From positions 1,798,001-1,862,000 of the forward strand of contig NZ_CP107532.1 of assembly GCF_025813715.1 (NCBI RefSeq): a stretch of 64,000 bases of DNA. Direction: 5' to 3'. The notes under the pieces were generated by a model, which was given only the letters and a program-made list of their open reading frames with translations, did no database searches and was not told where the DNA came from. This DNA comes from Methylobacterium sp. FF17 (GTDB taxonomy: Bacteria > Pseudomonadota > Alphaproteobacteria > Rhizobiales > Beijerinckiaceae). Shown one piece after another: positions 1 through 7,805 of this stretch; position 1 is the stretch's first letter, and the number at the start of each line of letters is the position of its first letter. The position numbers and the translations under genes are program-made.

Positions 1-849
1 CATGATCGCGCCGGTGGCGCCCCGCGTCGAGAAATCGAGGCCGTTGTCGCCGAGCTGCTGGTGGCGCGGGTTCACCTCGTAGACGCCCGCATGGACGAAC
101 ACCCGGTCGGTCAGCCAGGCCTTGGCGTGGGCGCCCCAGCTCGCGACCGGCCAGAAGGTGAAGTTCGAGGTCTTGAACACGAAGGTCGGGTTGCCGCAGG
201 CGGAGTTCGTCTGGAAATTGCAGTAGATCGGCGAGTTGAGGAAGGCGATGTTGGCGACCAGCCGGCCGAACTCGACGATCAGCCGGTCGTCGAAGAGCTT
301 CTGCTCGTAGCTGAGCAGGGTGAGCCGGGTGGTCTGGCCGCCCCCGAAGATCTCCTGCACCGAGGTGTTGTTGCCGATGAACCGGTCGGAGAGATTGTTG
401 CCGTGCCGGTTCGTCACCGCGACGTGGAGGGCTCCGCCCGCGATCCCGGCGAGCCGGTTCAGGTCGGCGTCGATGCCGAAGAAGACCTGCCCCGCATAGG
501 CGCCGCCCTGCCGGATGCCGCCGATGGGATTGGCCGCCGCCTGCCCGGTGTAGTTGGCGATGAGGTTGAGGCCGTTGCCGAGGTCGAAGGTGCCGGCCGG
601 CAGGGTCGGGGGCGTCGCGGTCTGGCCCAGCGTGTCGGCGGCGCCGGCCGCGCTGTCGGCGCCCGCGAATCCCTGGCCGTCCGGCTGCGGCGGCCGGCGG
701 GAAGCGCGCCGCAGGGCAGGCCGCTGCACCGTGTCCGGCAGGCCGATGCCGGTCGCTTGCGCCCGCGCTTCCGGTGCGAAGGCCAGCGCCGCGAGGCCGA
801 GGCCCAGAGCGCTCGCTCTCAATCCCGCCACCGTCGATATCTTGCCCAT
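1..849 (-). CDS. oprB: Carbohydrate porin, OprB family (3' end outside window)
   Basis: The frame is open from ATG at 849 to the window edge (283 codons), so the C-terminus is missing. The N-terminus has a signal peptide (basic MGK start, Ala/Leu core, cleavage near ARAQA). The mature part has OprB-like stretches such as GGIRQGGAYAGQVFFGID, NRHGNNLSDRFIGNN and an ending near VNPRHQQLG. OprB porins let sugars cross the outer membrane. The gene follows fruA in the same direction after 137 bp, so it is probably the outer-membrane entry step of the fructose system. Whether it shares the fru transcript is inferred. The family call is good; fructose specificity rests on context only. Confidence 0.85.
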   Translation of the reverse strand, partial: MGKISTVAGLRASALGLGLAALAFAPEARAQATGIGLPDTVQRPALRRASRRPPQPDGQGFAGADSAAGAADTLGQTATPPTLPAGTFDLGNGLNLIANYTGQAAANPIGGIRQGGAYAGQVFFGIDADLNRLAGIAGGALHVAVTNRHGNNLSDRFIGNNTSVQEIFGGGQTTRLTLLSYEQKLFDDRLIVEFGRLVANIAFLNSPIYCNFQTNSACGNPTFVFKTSNFTFWPVASWGAHAKAWLTDRVFVHAGVYEVNPRHQQLGDNGLDFSTRGATGAIM

Positions 850-986
850 TGGTCGTGCCCCCTCGAGTTTCGTGGTGTTCGCGTGGCCGGTCTTGGCGCC
901 GGGTTGGTGGAGTGCGGCCCTCCGCGATGCGTGAGGCGTGGAGGCTTCGAAGAGGCTCCACGTCGCACCCGGGAAAGCACCGCCCC

Positions 987-2690
987 TCAGGCCGCCCGCT
1001 TCTTCAGGAGCCCGACGAGGAGCCCCGTCGTCAGGGTGCCGGCGACCAGCGCGATCAGGGCGCCGGGCAGGTTGGTGACCGCGTTGGGGATCGGCAGCAC
1101 GAACAGGCCGCCATGGGGCACCTTGAGCTCGACGCCGAGGCTCAGCGCGAGGGCGCCGGCCAGGGCCGAGCCCGCCACCATCGCGGGGATGACCCGGAGC
1201 GGGTCGGCCGCCGCGAAGGGGATCGCCCCCTCGGTGATGAAGGCCGCGCCCAGCACGGCGGCGGCGCCGCCCGCCTCGCGCTCGGGCTTCGAGAAGCGGG
1301 CCGGGAACAGGCGGGTGGCGAGCGCGATGCCGAGCGGCGGTGTCATGCCCCCGATCATCACCGCCGCCATCGGGGCGGTGATGCCCGACGCGATCAGCGC
1401 CGCGGAGGACGCATAGGCCGCCTTGTTGACCGGCCCGCCCATGTCGATGGCCATCATGCCGCCGAGAACGAGGCCGAGCAGCACGGCGCTGGTGCCCTGC
1501 ATGCCCTTCAGCCACTCGGTCAGCGCGGCCAGGATCGCCGCCACGGGCACGCCGACGACGTAGATCATCAGGAGGCCGCTGATCGCGGTGGCCAGCAGCG
1601 GCAGGATCAGGACGGGCTTGAGGCCCTCCAGGTTCCGGTGCAGGCGGATATGCCTGTTGAGGAAGGAGGTGGCATAGCCGGCTATGAAACCCGCCGCGAT
1701 GCCGCCGAGGAAGCCGGCCTGGAGGTTGGCGGCCAGCATGCCGCCGATCATGCCGGGCGCGATGCCGGGGCGGTCCGCGATGGAATAGGCGATGTAGCCG
1801 GCGAGTGCCGGAACGATCAGCGCGAAGGCCGCCTTGGCGCCGATCTCGCCGAGCGCGAAGCCCAGCGTGCCGGCGTGCTCGGGCTTCATGGCGTCGATGC
1901 CCCCGAGCGCGAAGGCGAGCGCGATGAGCAGCCCGCCCGCCACGACGAAGGGCAGCATGAACGAGACGCCCGTCATCAGGTGCTTGTAGGCGCCCGCCTT
2001 CGCCTCGGCCGCCGCCGGACGGGCGGGCTCCCCCGCCGCCGCCGCGCCCCCCTGCACCTGTGCCGCGTCGAACGCTGTGGCGATCAGGCCCTTGCCGTCG
2101 CGGATCGCCGCCTTGGTGTTGGTGGCATAGACCAGTTTGCCGGCAAAGCGGGAGCGGTCGACCCCGGTATCGGCCGCGATCAGGACGAGGTCGGCCGCCG
2201 CGATCTCCTCCGGCGTGAGCGCGTCGTGGGCGCCGACCGAGCCTTGCGTCTCGACGCGGACCGCGTAGCCCAGCGCCTGCGCCGCCGCCTGGATGCCTTC
2301 CGCCGCCATGAAGGTGTGGGCGATGCCGGTGGGGCAGGAGGTGACGGCGACGATCGTCCTGGATGCCGTCGCGGGCGCCGCGCCGGCCTCACCGGACAGG
2401 ACGCGGTCGAGCACCGCGTGCGCGTCGGTGAGCACGTCCTCGATCCGGATCCGGGCCCGGCGCATCGCCCCGAACCGACCCTCGCCGAGGTCGCCTTCGC
2501 CGATCAGGAGGACGGTGTCCGCCCCCGCGATCGCGGCGGCGCTGAGGGGATGGCCGCCCACGCCCTTGCCGCGCAGTTCCACCTCGACGGCCTGGCGCCG
2601 CCTCTGCGCGGCCTTGCGCAGGGCCTCGCCGGCCAGCACCGCGTGCAGGCCCTGGGCCCCGCCTCCCACTACCGCCAGAACCTGGGTCAT
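987..2690 (-). CDS. fruA: PTS fructose-specific EIIB'BC permease
   Basis: This 567-residue membrane permease takes phosphate from the EIIA-HPr-EI fusion and delivers fructose 1-phosphate to the cytoplasm. Residues 1-100 form a degenerate EIIB' domain without the active cysteine. Residues 110-205 form a true EIIB domain with Cys119 in TSCPTGIAHTFMAAE. From about residue 230 there is a hydrophobic EIIC domain. The length matches enterobacterial FruA (about 563 aa). The ATG at 2690 is preceded by a strong AGGAGG-like site. It is the third gene of fruB-fruK-fruA, 89 bp after fruK, and is followed by an OprB-type porin. Confidence 0.95.
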   Translation of the reverse strand: MTQVLAVVGGGAQGLHAVLAGEALRKAAQRRRQAVEVELRGKGVGGHPLSAAAIAGADTVLLIGEGDLGEGRFGAMRRARIRIEDVLTDAHAVLDRVLSGEAGAAPATASRTIVAVTSCPTGIAHTFMAAEGIQAAAQALGYAVRVETQGSVGAHDALTPEEIAAADLVLIAADTGVDRSRFAGKLVYATNTKAAIRDGKGLIATAFDAAQVQGGAAAAGEPARPAAAEAKAGAYKHLMTGVSFMLPFVVAGGLLIALAFALGGIDAMKPEHAGTLGFALGEIGAKAAFALIVPALAGYIAYSIADRPGIAPGMIGGMLAANLQAGFLGGIAAGFIAGYATSFLNRHIRLHRNLEGLKPVLILPLLATAISGLLMIYVVGVPVAAILAALTEWLKGMQGTSAVLLGLVLGGMMAIDMGGPVNKAAYASSAALIASGITAPMAAVMIGGMTPPLGIALATRLFPARFSKPEREAGGAAAVLGAAFITEGAIPFAAADPLRVIPAMVAGSALAGALALSLGVELKVPHGGLFVLPIPNAVTNLPGALIALVAGTLTTGLLVGLLKKRAA

Positions 2691-2779
2691 GGCTTCCTCC
2701 TCGTCGTTCGGGTTGCGTCTGATCGTTCGTCGCCGATGCGCGCGGCGCGGCGGGGGCACCCGGGTCCCGTGCCCTCGGC

Positions 2780-3724
2780 TCAGCCCGTGAGGCGCTCCAC
2801 CCGCACCGTGGCGGCGATGGCCTCCACCGCCGCGCGGGGCGGCAGGTTCGCGCCGGCCCGGGCCAGCTTGCCGGCCGCGAAGGCAAGGGCGAGGCGGGCG
2901 GTGTCGGGCAGGGCGAGGTCCGCATGCAGACCCGCCACCAGCCCCGCCACCAGGGCGTCGCCGGCCCCGACGGTGCTGGCGATCGCGGTCGGCGGGGCCA
3001 GGGCGTGCAGCGTCCCGTCCCCGTCGCAGAACAGCGCGCCCTCGGCCCCGAGGGAGACCACCACCAGGGCGATGCCGCGCGCCCGCAGGTCCTGGGCCGC
3101 AGCCGCAACGTCGGCCAGCCCCGGCAGGGTGCGCCCGGCCCATTCCTCCAGCTCGTGCCGGTTCGGCTTGATCGCGAAGGGGAGGACGGGGGCCGCCAGC
3201 GCGGCGGCGAGCGGCGGGCCGGAGGCGTCGAGGATCACGCGGGCGCCGCGCGCCCGCAGCTCGGCGGTGAGGTCGGCATAGGTCCGGGGTCCCAACCCGC
3301 CCGGCAGGCTGCCGGCCAGCACCACCAGCCCCTCCGGGGCGGTCAGGGCGCGCAGGGCGGCGCGCACGGTCACCAGGGCATCCGGCGTGAGGTCCAGGCC
3401 CGGCAGGTTGATGTCGGTGGTGTCGCCGCTGGCCCCGTCGAGGAGCTTGAGGTTGGTCCGGGTCTCGCCGGGAATCCAGGCGAAGCGGTCCTCGATGCCC
3501 TTGGCGTCCATCAGAGCCTGGAACGGGGCGGCGTTGTCCCGGCCGAGCACGCCGGTGGCGGCGACGGATAGGCCCCAATCGGCGAGGCAGGCGGCGACGT
3601 TGACGCCCTTGCCGCCCGCATCCCGGCGCACGCTGCGGGCGCGGTGGACCGCGCCGGGGGTCAGGGCCTCCAGCACCACGGTCTGGTCGAGGGCCGGGTT
3701 GAGGGTGACGGTGACGACACTCAC
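2780..3724 (-). CDS. fruK: 1-phosphofructokinase
   Basis: A 314-residue PfkB-family sugar kinase that phosphorylates fructose 1-phosphate to fructose 1,6-bisphosphate. It shows the N-terminal TLNPALDQ start, the GGKGVNVA sugar-binding glycines, and the C-terminal STVGAGDALVAG signature holding the catalytic Asp. The GTG start overlaps the fruB stop by four bases (GTGA), implying translational coupling. An in-frame upstream extension exists but runs through fruB sequence and has no family similarity. Being the middle gene of the fru operon makes a tagatose-6-phosphate kinase role unlikely. Confidence 0.95.
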   Translation of the reverse strand: MSVVTVTLNPALDQTVVLEALTPGAVHRARSVRRDAGGKGVNVAACLADWGLSVAATGVLGRDNAAPFQALMDAKGIEDRFAWIPGETRTNLKLLDGASGDTTDINLPGLDLTPDALVTVRAALRALTAPEGLVVLAGSLPGGLGPRTYADLTAELRARGARVILDASGPPLAAALAAPVLPFAIKPNRHELEEWAGRTLPGLADVAAAAQDLRARGIALVVVSLGAEGALFCDGDGTLHALAPPTAIASTVGAGDALVAGLVAGLHADLALPDTARLALAFAAGKLARAGANLPPRAAVEAIAATVRVERLTG

Positions 3725-6273
3725 GCGGCATCCCCCGTCCATGCGCGGGCGAGCGCCCGGACGCCGGCCGCATCCTCCTGGGCGCAGGCGCGGGCGGCGA
3801 GCGCCCGCAGCTCGCCGATCCCGGCGGATCGCAGCCGCGCCTTCACGGCGGCGACGTCGCGGGGCGTCATCGAGAGTTCGTGCACCCCGAGGCCCGCGAG
3901 CAGGCCGGCGCCGAAGGGGTCGCCCGCGATGCCGCCGCAGACGCCGACCCAGCGCTTGTGGCGCGCGGCCCCCTCGCAGGTCATGTGGATGAGGCGCAGC
4001 ACCGCCGGGTGCAGGCTGTCGGCCTCCGGGGCGAGGTCGGTGTTCTGACGGTCGATGGCGAGCGCGTACTGCGTCAGGTCGTTGGTGCCGATGGAGAAGA
4101 AGTCGCAGTGCCGCGCCAGCGCATCCGCCTGGATCGCGGCGGCCGGCACCTCGATCATGATGCCGATCGGCACCGCCGGCGCGTCGAGTTCGAGCCGGAT
4201 GCGCTCGCAATGGGCGCGCAGGGTCAGCACCTCGGGCACCGAGGTGATCATCGGGAACATGATGGAGAGCGGCGCGTGCTGGCCGAGGGGGGCGCCGGCC
4301 GGCACGCCGTCCCGGGCGGCCCGGTAGAGGGCGCGCAGCTGCGGCTCCATCAGGTCGGGCCGGCGCAGGAGCAGGCGGGCGCCGCGCACGCCGAGGAAGG
4401 GGTTCTCCTCCCGCGGCAGGTGCAGGTGCGCCACCTGCTTGTCGCCGCCGATGTCGAGGGTGCGCACGATGAGCGGACGGCCGGCGAGCGCCGCCAGCAT
4501 GGCCCGGTAGGTGGCGTACTGGTCGTCTTCCGTGGGCGTGTCGCCGCGCTCCAGGAACAGGAACTCGGTGCGCATCAGGCCGACGCCCTCCGCGCCCTGG
4601 TCGAGGGCCAGCGGCACCTGCTCGGGGTTGTTGACGTTGGCGCCGATGGCGATCGCGTGCCCGTCCGTGGTGCGGGCGGGCAGCGCCCGGGCGCGGGCCT
4701 CGTCCGCGGCCGCGGCGCGCTGGCGCGCGCTCCAGGCCCGGGCCGAGGCGAGGTCCGCTTCGCTCGGGTCGAGGTAGAGGCGCCCGGTACCGCCATCGAG
4801 GATGGCGGGGGTGCGGTTCGCGAGGGCGAGCAGGCTCGCGCCCCCCGCCACCAGGGCGGGGATGCCCAGCGTCCGGGCCAGGATCGCGGTGTGCGAGGTC
4901 GGGCCGCCCTGCGCGGTGGCGAGGCCGATGACGCGGGCGGGGTCGAGCCCGGCGGTGTCGGAGGGGGCGAGATCCGGCGCGATCAGGATGCAGGGCACGT
5001 CCGGCAGGTCGTGGCCGCTCTTCAGGGCGGGGTCGATCTGCGCCAGCACCCGCCGGCCGACGTCGCGCAGGTCCGCCGCGCGGGCCGCCAGCACCGGGTT
5101 GCCCAGCGCCGAGAGCTTGCCCGCCATCCGCTCCACCGCCTGGTTCCAGGCGAAGGCGACGCCGTGGCCCTCCACCATGAGCTGGCAGGCCAGCGTGATG
5201 AGGTCGGTGTCGGCGATGAGTTCGCCCTGCGCCTTGAAGATCCCCGCATCCGCCTTGCCGAGGCGGCGCTCGGTGTCGTCGGCCAGCGCCCGGAGCTGTC
5301 CCGCGGTGGCCTCGAGGGCCGCGTGCAGGCGGTCGCCGCCGGAGGTCAGCGGCTCCGGCTCGTCCGGCACCGCGACCTCGGCCTGGCTCAGCACGTGGAT
5401 CGGGCCGATGACGAGGCCCGGCGAGGCGCCGAGGCCGGCATGGATGCGCGGCGCGTCGGCCGGGTTCCAGCCCGCCACCGGCCCGGCGGCCTTCGCGGCG
5501 GCGGCGGCGGCCGCCTGCGCCGCCGCCTTTTCGCCGGCGCTGAGGCCGGTCACGGCCTTGCAGATCTTCGAAAGGGCGCCGGCCTCGTCGTCGCCCTCGG
5601 CCGAGATCGTGACCCCGTCGCCGCAGCGCAGGCCGAGCTGCAGCAGCGCGATCAGGTTCTTGGCATCCGCCACCTCCGCGCCGTGCCGCACCTGGATGCG
5701 GGCCGGGCAGGAGCGCGCGACCTCGACCCAGTGCGCGGCCGGGCGGGCATGCAGGCCGGTGGGGTAATCCACCGTCCAGTCGAAGCGCTGGCTCAGGTCG
5801 GTGGCCGGACCGGCGCTGCCGGGGCTCGCCGCGTCCTCGGTGAGGGCCGCCGCGATCTCCTCCTTGCGCGGGGTGGCGCGCAGGGCGGTGAGGCGGGCCT
5901 CGTCCTGGATCAGGCGGGTGAGCCGGCGCAGCAGCGTGATGTGGGTGTCGGACTGCGCCGCGATGGCGACCACGAGATGCGCGACCTGGCCGTCATGCCA
6001 CGCGATGCCGCCGGGCACCTGCAGCACCGCGAGCCCGCTTTCGCGGACGAGGTGGCGGTCGTCGACCATCCCGTGCGGGATCACGACGCCGTGCCCGAGA
6101 TAGGTGTTCGACACCGCCTCCCGGCGCAGCATGCTCGCCTCGTAGGCCGGATCGATGCAGCCGCCGGCGACGAGAAGCTGGGCCGCCTCGCGAATGGCCG
6201 CCTCCTTGGTCGTGGGCGTGGCGCCGAGGCGGATGAGCAGGCGCGGATTCAGTGGCGGCGTCGGTGCGAGCAT
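3721..6273 (-). CDS. fruB: PTS fructose EIIA-HPr-EI fusion (multiphosphoryl transfer protein)
   Basis: One 850-residue cytoplasmic protein carries the soluble phosphorelay. EIIA occupies about residues 10-145, with the phosphorylated His67 in VVIPHG. HPr occupies about 163-250, with His175 in GLHARPA. After an Ala-rich linker, enzyme I runs from about 285 to the end and contains GGPTSHTAILAR (active His) and the PEP-binding segments LMRTEFLFLER and CGGIAGDP. Phosphate flows from PEP through EI, HPr and EIIA to FruA. The ATG has a GGGAGGAG site upstream. A perfect LacI-type operator lies 35 bp upstream, so FruR repression is expected. Confidence 0.95.
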   Translation of the reverse strand: MLAPTPPLNPRLLIRLGATPTTKEAAIREAAQLLVAGGCIDPAYEASMLRREAVSNTYLGHGVVIPHGMVDDRHLVRESGLAVLQVPGGIAWHDGQVAHLVVAIAAQSDTHITLLRRLTRLIQDEARLTALRATPRKEEIAAALTEDAASPGSAGPATDLSQRFDWTVDYPTGLHARPAAHWVEVARSCPARIQVRHGAEVADAKNLIALLQLGLRCGDGVTISAEGDDEAGALSKICKAVTGLSAGEKAAAQAAAAAAAKAAGPVAGWNPADAPRIHAGLGASPGLVIGPIHVLSQAEVAVPDEPEPLTSGGDRLHAALEATAGQLRALADDTERRLGKADAGIFKAQGELIADTDLITLACQLMVEGHGVAFAWNQAVERMAGKLSALGNPVLAARAADLRDVGRRVLAQIDPALKSGHDLPDVPCILIAPDLAPSDTAGLDPARVIGLATAQGGPTSHTAILARTLGIPALVAGGASLLALANRTPAILDGGTGRLYLDPSEADLASARAWSARQRAAAADEARARALPARTTDGHAIAIGANVNNPEQVPLALDQGAEGVGLMRTEFLFLERGDTPTEDDQYATYRAMLAALAGRPLIVRTLDIGGDKQVAHLHLPREENPFLGVRGARLLLRRPDLMEPQLRALYRAARDGVPAGAPLGQHAPLSIMFPMITSVPEVLTLRAHCERIRLELDAPAVPIGIMIEVPAAAIQADALARHCDFFSIGTNDLTQYALAIDRQNTDLAPEADSLHPAVLRLIHMTCEGAARHKRWVGVCGGIAGDPFGAGLLAGLGVHELSMTPRDVAAVKARLRSAGIGELRALAARACAQEDAAGVRALARAWTGDAA

Positions 6274-6307
6274 GGCGCGCTCCTCCCGTGTTGTGTGTTA
6301 ATGCCAC

Positions 6308-6321
6308 TGAAAACGTTTTCA
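6308..6321. promoter_or_regulatory. LacI/FruR-type operator upstream of fruB
   Basis: TGAAAACGTTTTCA is a perfect 14-bp palindrome with the central CG typical of LacI/GalR-family operators. It sits 35 bp upstream of the fruB start, where a bound repressor would block the fru promoter. A second near-copy lies 101 bp away beside the regulator start. The palindrome is seen directly; its use by the divergent LacI-family protein is inferred. Confidence 0.8.
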
Positions 6322-6401
6322 CATGCAATGTCAACGTGTATTGGCGTAATAGTGCAGCATCCCGCCTTGCGAGGTGCGCGAGGGGCTGGCATGACGGGGC
6401 C

Positions 6402-6431
6402 ATGAGCATGAAAACGTTTCCCGTCCGATGA
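6402..6431 (+). CDS. Possible leader peptide upstream of fruR
   Basis: A nine-codon frame (MSMKTFPVR, then TGA) begins at ATG 6402, and its stop overlaps the regulator start as ATGA. The second operator lies inside this frame. The regulator has no recognisable ribosome-binding site of its own, so translation through the leader followed by reinitiation could supply it. The frame is very short and could be chance; nothing shows that it is translated. Confidence 0.25.
   Translation: MSMKTFPVR
6409..6422. promoter_or_regulatory. Second LacI/FruR-type operator, at the fruR start
   Basis: TGAAAACGTTTCCC matches the first operator at 11 of 14 positions and keeps the central AACGTT core. It ends 6 bp before the regulator ATG, a position suited to autorepression. 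Centre-to-centre spacing to the first operator is 101 bp, so simultaneous binding and looping are possible. Function is inferred. Confidence 0.65.
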
Positions 6432-7411
6432 CCGTCGGGATCCGCGATGTCGCCCGGGCCGCGGGGGTCTCGACCGCCACCGTATCGCGGGCGCTCGGCC
6501 AGGGACCGGTCAGCGAGGCCCTGCGCCGGCAGGTGGAGGCGGCGGTGCGCGCCACGGGCTACCGGCCCAACCTGTCGGCCCGGCGCCTGCGCTCGCAGAC
6601 GACCCGGACGATCGGGCTGATCGTGGCCGATATCCGCAACCCGTTCTTCACGGCGGTGAGCCGGGCGGTGGAGGACGCCGCCTACGCGGCCGGGATGCGG
6701 GTGATCCTGTGCAACACCGACGAGGACCCGGCCCGCGAGGCGCTCTACCTGCGCCTGATGGAGGAGGAGCGCGTCACCGGCCTCATCTTCGCGCCGACCC
6801 GGATCACCGCCGAGGCGATGAAGGCCGGCGACCTCGACGTGCCGGCGGTGTTCATCGACCGGCCCGGGCCGCCGGGCGCCCATGACAGCGTGGTCCTCGA
6901 CAACGTCGCGGCGGCCGCCGCCCTCGTCGACCACCTCCGGGCCCAGGGCTACCGCCGGATCGGCGGCCTGTTCGGCGCCACGAGCTCCACCGCGCAGGAA
7001 CGTTGCGCGGGCTACACGGAGGCCCTGGGCCGGCACGGGGCGGACCCCCTCGCGCGCGTGGCCGCGCCGAACGCCGCCGCCGCCGAGGCTGCGCTGACGG
7101 CGTGGCTCGCGCAGGGCGACCGCCCCGATGCGCTGCTCCTCTCGAACGGCCTGATGCTGATGGGGGCGGTGCGGGCCGCGCGCGGCCTCGGCCTCGCGGT
7201 GCCCGGCGACCTCGGGCTCGCGGGCTTCGACAACGAGCCCTGGACCGACCTCGTGGAGCCCGGCCTGACGGTGATCGAACAGCCCGTCGCGGAGATCGGC
7301 GCGCAGGCCATGGCGCTCCTGTTCGACCGGCTGAAGGCGCCGGACCAGCCGGTGCGCAAGGTGACCCTGAGCGGCCGGCTCATCCTGCGCGGCTCCTCGC
7401 AGCGGGGATAG
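6428..7411 (+). CDS. fruR: LacI-family transcriptional regulator of the fructose operon
   Basis: A 327-residue LacI/GalR-type repressor. Residues 4-25 (IRDVARAAGVSTATVSRAL) form the helix-turn-helix and hinge entry, followed by GYRPNLSARRLRSQ and a periplasmic-binding-like effector domain (TIGLIVADIRNPFF to the end). It is divergent from fruBKA and flanked by two matching palindromic operators, which makes fru repression with fructose 1-phosphate as probable inducer the best hypothesis. The effector is not readable from sequence. No Shine-Dalgarno motif precedes the ATG. A hairpin lies just after the stop. Confidence 0.9.
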   Translation: MTVGIRDVARAAGVSTATVSRALGQGPVSEALRRQVEAAVRATGYRPNLSARRLRSQTTRTIGLIVADIRNPFFTAVSRAVEDAAYAAGMRVILCNTDEDPAREALYLRLMEEERVTGLIFAPTRITAEAMKAGDLDVPAVFIDRPGPPGAHDSVVLDNVAAAAALVDHLRAQGYRRIGGLFGATSSTAQERCAGYTEALGRHGADPLARVAAPNAAAAEAALTAWLAQGDRPDALLLSNGLMLMGAVRAARGLGLAVPGDLGLAGFDNEPWTDLVEPGLTVIEQPVAEIGAQAMALLFDRLKAPDQPVRKVTLSGRLILRGSSQRG

Positions 7412-7412
7412 G

Positions 7413-7447
7413 CGGCGTTCCGGATTTCGGGAACGCCGGTCTTTCTC
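7413..7447 (+). terminator. Rho-independent-like terminator after fruR
   Basis: A perfect 9-bp stem (CGGCGTTCC paired with GGAACGCCG) encloses an 8-nt loop and is followed by GTCTTTCT, two bases after the fruR stop. The short T-rich tail is imperfect but typical for a GC-rich genome. Confidence 0.65.
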
Positions 7448-7805
7448 CGCCCGCGCGGGGGCGGGATGCGGGCGGAAATTCGGCCCGTGCCGGGTGAGGG
7501 CCTGCCCCGCCTGCGTCCGAGGGTTGCGCTGACCGCAGGTTGTGGCGGCTTCCACGTCGATGCCATGCGTGGAAAGGACATCGGGGCGGGATTTGGCGGT
7601 CAAGGCGCCGGGTGCGGGTCCGGAAACCCAGACAAAAAAATTCAAACCCGTAACAAACTTCGCCGAACGACCATTCTGCCTTCCGACGAAGCCATTGCCA
7701 CAAAACATGAAAATTGCTTGGGTGGGTTTGGCACGAAGGCTGCTCAACGGCGCCCAGCCAAATAAGCGGGTCTCACGACCCGCATAAAATCCCAGGAGGA
7801 TGCCC
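7448..7805. other. aceE upstream region, no gene seen
   Basis: About 360 bp without a credible coding frame. The stretch from 7620 to 7720 is clearly richer in A and T than its surroundings (it includes GACAAAAAAATTC and CACAAAACATGAAAATTGC) and presumably holds the aceE promoter. I could not fix -35/-10 boxes or a convincing operator. An AGGAGG ribosome-binding site lies just before the aceE start. Confidence 0.6.

Noticed and set aside
774-3281. Large plus-strand frame across the porin and fruA genes
   Set aside because: It runs antisense through recognisable FruA and FruK domains and shows no family motif.
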